Shown here: positions 62,053 through 64,000 of the stretch, in pieces
Position numbering within the stretch: position 1 is the stretch's first letter
How the letters are laid out: every line of letters begins with the position of its first letter
DNA from: Lysobacteraceae bacterium
GTDB lineage: Bacteria; Pseudomonadota; Gammaproteobacteria; Xanthomonadales; Rhodanobacteraceae
Length of the DNA stretch: 64,000 bases
Direction of reading: 5' to 3'
NCBI GenBank assembly: GCA_021372495.1
Contig: JAJFUF010000040.1
Coordinates: forward strand, 1 to 64,000
Made by a program: the position numbers and the translations under genes
The notes under the pieces: model-generated
The model's input: only the letters and a program-made list of their open reading frames with translations
What the model was told of the DNA's origin: nothing
Database searches by the model: none

Positions 62053-62655
62053 TTACGCGCGGTAGCTGTCGAGCAGACGGTGCATGGCGCGCTCGGCGCG
62101 CGCCATCGCATCGTCCAGCCCGAACAGGCGGGCGTCGTGGTGCAGGGCCAGCTCGACGCCGTGGATCTCGAAGGCGAGCTGGCCGGGATCGCAGTCGGCG
62201 CGCAGTTCGCCGCTATCGATGGCCATGCGGATCGCGCGCGCCAACTCGGTGCGCAGTTGCGACTGGTAGCGCACGACGCGGTCGCGGATCGGGCCGGGGC
62301 GGTCGTCGTATTCGATCGCGGCGCTGACCATCGGGCAGCCGCCGCGCTCGCTGCGCAGCCACTCGATCCAGCGCCGCACGATGGCGCGCAGGCGCGGCAG
62401 GCCGCGGCGCTCGCGCAGCGCCGGCGCGAACACCTGCTCGGCGAAGCGCTGCGCGGCGGCGTCCAGCACCGCGAGCTGCAGGTCCTCGCGCGAGCCGAAG
62501 TGCGCGAACACGCCGCTCTTCGACATGCCCACGGCCTGCGCGACGCCGCCGATCGACAGCCCCTCGAAGCCGTCGGTGCGCGCGATGCGCAGCGCGCGCT
62601 CGACGATCGACTCGCGGGTGGCGGCGCCCTTGCTGGTGGCGGTGGCAGGATTCAC
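62053..62655 (-). CDS. TetR/AcrR-family transcriptional regulator
   Basis: A 200-residue repressor from a GTG start. HTH domain at about 13-60: ATRESIVERALRIARTDGFE, then SIGGVAQAVGMSKSGVFAHFGSREDLQLAV, the standard helix-turn-helix with Tyr replaced by Phe in the FAHF motif. The ligand domain has CPMVSAAIEYDDRPGPIRDRV, seen in a common TetR subgroup. It is 23 bases upstream of the hydrolase ATG, so the two are co-transcribed. An operator-like 14-mer 12 bases before its start codon and again inside the hydrolase gene suggests autorepression. Confidence 0.92.
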   Translation of the reverse strand: MNPATATSKGAATRESIVERALRIARTDGFEGLSIGGVAQAVGMSKSGVFAHFGSREDLQLAVLDAAAQRFAEQVFAPALRERRGLPRLRAIVRRWIEWLRSERGGCPMVSAAIEYDDRPGPIRDRVVRYQSQLRTELARAIRMAIDSGELRADCDPGQLAFEIHGVELALHHDARLFGLDDAMARAERAMHRLLDSYRA

Positions 62656-62666
62656 GCGCCATAAAT

Positions 62667-62680
62667 AGCACGATCGTTCG
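62667..62680. promoter_or_regulatory. TetR-operator-like 14-mer upstream of the regulator
   Basis: AGCACGATCGTTCG, 12 bases before the GTG start. The second identical copy is at 61992-62005 in the opposite orientation. Position would block transcription or translation of the tetR gene when bound. Confidence 0.5.
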
Positions 62681-62777
62681 TTCTTGTCCAGCGAGCGCGC
62701 AAGCCTGCGCCAGGTCAGGTTGCGCGCCACCCGCGCCGGCCTATGCTGGCGGCACGCCGTCCAAGGGAGGATTCGTC

Positions 62778-63578
62778 ATGAAGCGCACATGGATACTCGC
62801 CGGCCTCGCCTCGGCGCTGCTCGGCGCCTGCGCCACCAGTCCGACCGGGCGCAGCCAGTTGATGCTGGTCTCGGACGCGCAGATGAACCAGATGGGCCTG
62901 GCCGCGTTCAACCAGCTCAGGCAGCAGGGCAAGTTCGCCGACGAACCGCGCGAGCGCGCCTACGCGACCTGCGTGGCCGATGCGCTGATTCGCGTGCTGC
63001 CGGCGCCGTACAGCCGGCAAACCTGGGACGTGCAGATCGTCAAGGACGGCAGCGCCAACGCGTTCGCCCTGCCGGGCGGACGCATCGGCGTCAACGAAGG
63101 CATGTTCAAGGTGGCCACCGACCAGGATCAGCTCGCCGCAGTGCTCGGCCACGAGCTGTCGCACGTGGTGGCGCGGCATTCGGCCGAACGCTTCTCCGAC
63201 CAGATGGCCGCGCAGGCCGGCATCGCCGCGCTGACCGTCTACGGCGCCACCCGCGGCAACGACGCCGGCCGCACCATGGCGCTGCTCGGCGTCGGCGCCG
63301 AGGTCGGCCTGCTGCTGCCGTGGTCGCGCGCGCAGGAAAGCGAAGCCGACGTGCTCGGCCAGCGCTACATGGCCGCCGCCGGCTTCGACCCGCGCCAGGC
63401 GGTCACGCTGTGGCAGAACATGCAGAAGAGCGCCGGCAGCGGCGGCGTGCCGGCGTTCCTCTCCACGCATCCGGCGCCGGGCAACCGCATCAAGACGCTG
63501 TCCGAGCAGGCGCCGAAGCTGATGCCGGTGTTCGAGCAGGCGCGCGCCGCCGGCAACGCGCCGCACTGTTCGCTGTAG
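62778..63578 (+). CDS. M48-family metallopeptidase lipoprotein
   Basis: A 266-residue periplasmic lipoprotein protease. Lipobox LLGAC with the lipid Cys at 18. Zinc site HELSH (H125, E126, H129) in AAVLGHELSHVVARHSAER and the third ligand in AQESEADVLG (E186). GSANAFALPGGRIGVNEGMF is the conserved substrate-strand region. Such proteins (BepA/LoiP-like) degrade misfolded outer-membrane proteins. An AAGGGAGG site lies just before the ATG. Length fits the small M48C group, without the TPR domain of BepA. Confidence 0.92.
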   Translation: MKRTWILAGLASALLGACATSPTGRSQLMLVSDAQMNQMGLAAFNQLRQQGKFADEPRERAYATCVADALIRVLPAPYSRQTWDVQIVKDGSANAFALPGGRIGVNEGMFKVATDQDQLAAVLGHELSHVVARHSAERFSDQMAAQAGIAALTVYGATRGNDAGRTMALLGVGAEVGLLLPWSRAQESEADVLGQRYMAAAGFDPRQAVTLWQNMQKSAGSGGVPAFLSTHPAPGNRIKTLSEQAPKLMPVFEQARAAGNAPHCSL

Positions 63579-63605
63579 CGGCGCGCCGCGAAGCGGCGAT
63601 TGTTG

Positions 63606-63863
63606 CTTCCTCTCCCCCATGGGGGAGAGGAAGAGACTTTCCACGTACCGCCCATCCTCGCCGCAGATCCCCGCGGCTTGCACCCAACCGATGACGGTCC
63701 GCACGCATTCGCCTCGCGAGCCGTCTTGTCTCCCTCTCCCCAGCGGGGAGAGAGTCGGGGGTGAGGGGGTGCCGTCCGCAGGACGGCCGCTTTCGCTTCT
63801 GCAATAGCGACGGGCGCGCTCCGCGCGTCCCCCTCACCCTGCCCTCTCCCCGCGGCGAGAGGG
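63606..63863. repeat. Cluster of CTCTCCCC palindromes at right end
   Basis: A 28-bp perfect palindrome (63606-63633), CTCTCCCC-AGC-GGGGAGAG (63734-63752), GCCGTCC-GCA-GGACGGC (63771-63787), and an imperfect copy at 63842-63863. No gene visible from 63579 to the window end; the first palindrome may also end M48 transcription. Confidence 0.8.
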
Positions 63864-64000
63864 GAAGAGTTTCACCACGCGCTGCAGCGACTCGTCCGCT
63901 TACCGTTCTGAGTACCTCGGAAATGCGTCCGCGTTGACCGCGCGCTGAATGCCGCGCCGCGCACCGTCAACAGCATCGGCGCCGGCACGTTTTCCAGGGT

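Noticed and set aside
1..64000. tRNA or rRNA genes
   Set aside because: No CCA-ended cloverleaf with a GGTTCGAATCC-type arm or rRNA sequence was recognised; a tool search such as tRNAscan would settle this.

Overview
The window is very GC-rich, with dense, tightly packed genes that often start at GTG. The gene content suggests a motile, aerobic gammaproteobacterium of the Xanthomonadales/Lysobacterales (Lysobacteraceae or Rhodanobacteraceae level). The pointers are FliA-type promoters on chemotaxis genes, several diguanylate cyclases, a TPP-riboswitch-controlled TonB receptor with a PnuC-type permease, an IcmF-type fused mutase, an S10 peptidase, a small Lys-rich protein starting MAKTNYSFEKRQ, and dispersed CTCTCCCC/GGGGAGAG palindromes. 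The assignment rests on recognised families only; no 16S or marker gene is present.

Layout. 1-8.1 kb: a chemoreceptor cut by the left edge, then housekeeping genes (DEAD-box helicase DbpA, pseudouridine synthase RluF, YkgJ-type cysteine protein, S10 peptidase). 8.5-17.8 kb: one long chemotaxis operon (receptor, CheY, STAS protein, CheA, receptor, CheW, CheR, CheD, CheB) behind a sigma-28-like promoter. 17.8-26.4 kb: a TDT/SLAC1 transporter and three membrane diguanylate cyclases with a GNAT enzyme, a small Cys protein and a lipoprotein. 26.6-32.3 kb: ChaC, a PIN protein, an APH-fold kinase, then a TPP riboswitch driving a TonB receptor and a PnuC/PnuT permease, a complete thiamine-uptake unit. 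32.3-38 kb: a group II PLP decarboxylase, a HdeD-like protein behind an FNR/Anr box, a cupin, a DUF883 protein, a truncated duplicate of the decarboxylase, a DUF5694 protein and a DksA-type zinc finger. 38.4-41.8 kb: a three-gene exported redox operon (flavocytochrome c sulfide dehydrogenase-like flavoprotein, Rieske protein, pentaheme cytochrome c lipoprotein). 42.3-44.7 kb: an M14-type hydrolase and a ClC channel.

44.8-57.2 kb is an accessory region. Seven or more copies or fragments of one repeat family occur here and nowhere else that I saw. It holds two unrelated nuclease-helicase fusions (NERD plus UvrD-like, and PD-(D/E)XK plus DUF2075-like), a membrane NERD protein, a CPBP protease, a UDG-fold protein, a small two-gene overlap and a visibly AT-richer secreted ClpP-like protein. 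The second nuclease-helicase module lies between two 117-bp direct repeats derived from the 3' end of a LuxR-type gene. This region is the best candidate for a little-described defence or mobile locus.

57.5-64 kb returns to core genes: fused B12-dependent mutase IcmF, a TetR regulator and alpha/beta hydrolase that share an exact 14-bp operator-like sequence, an M48 lipoprotein protease, and a terminal 400 bp of palindromic repeats.
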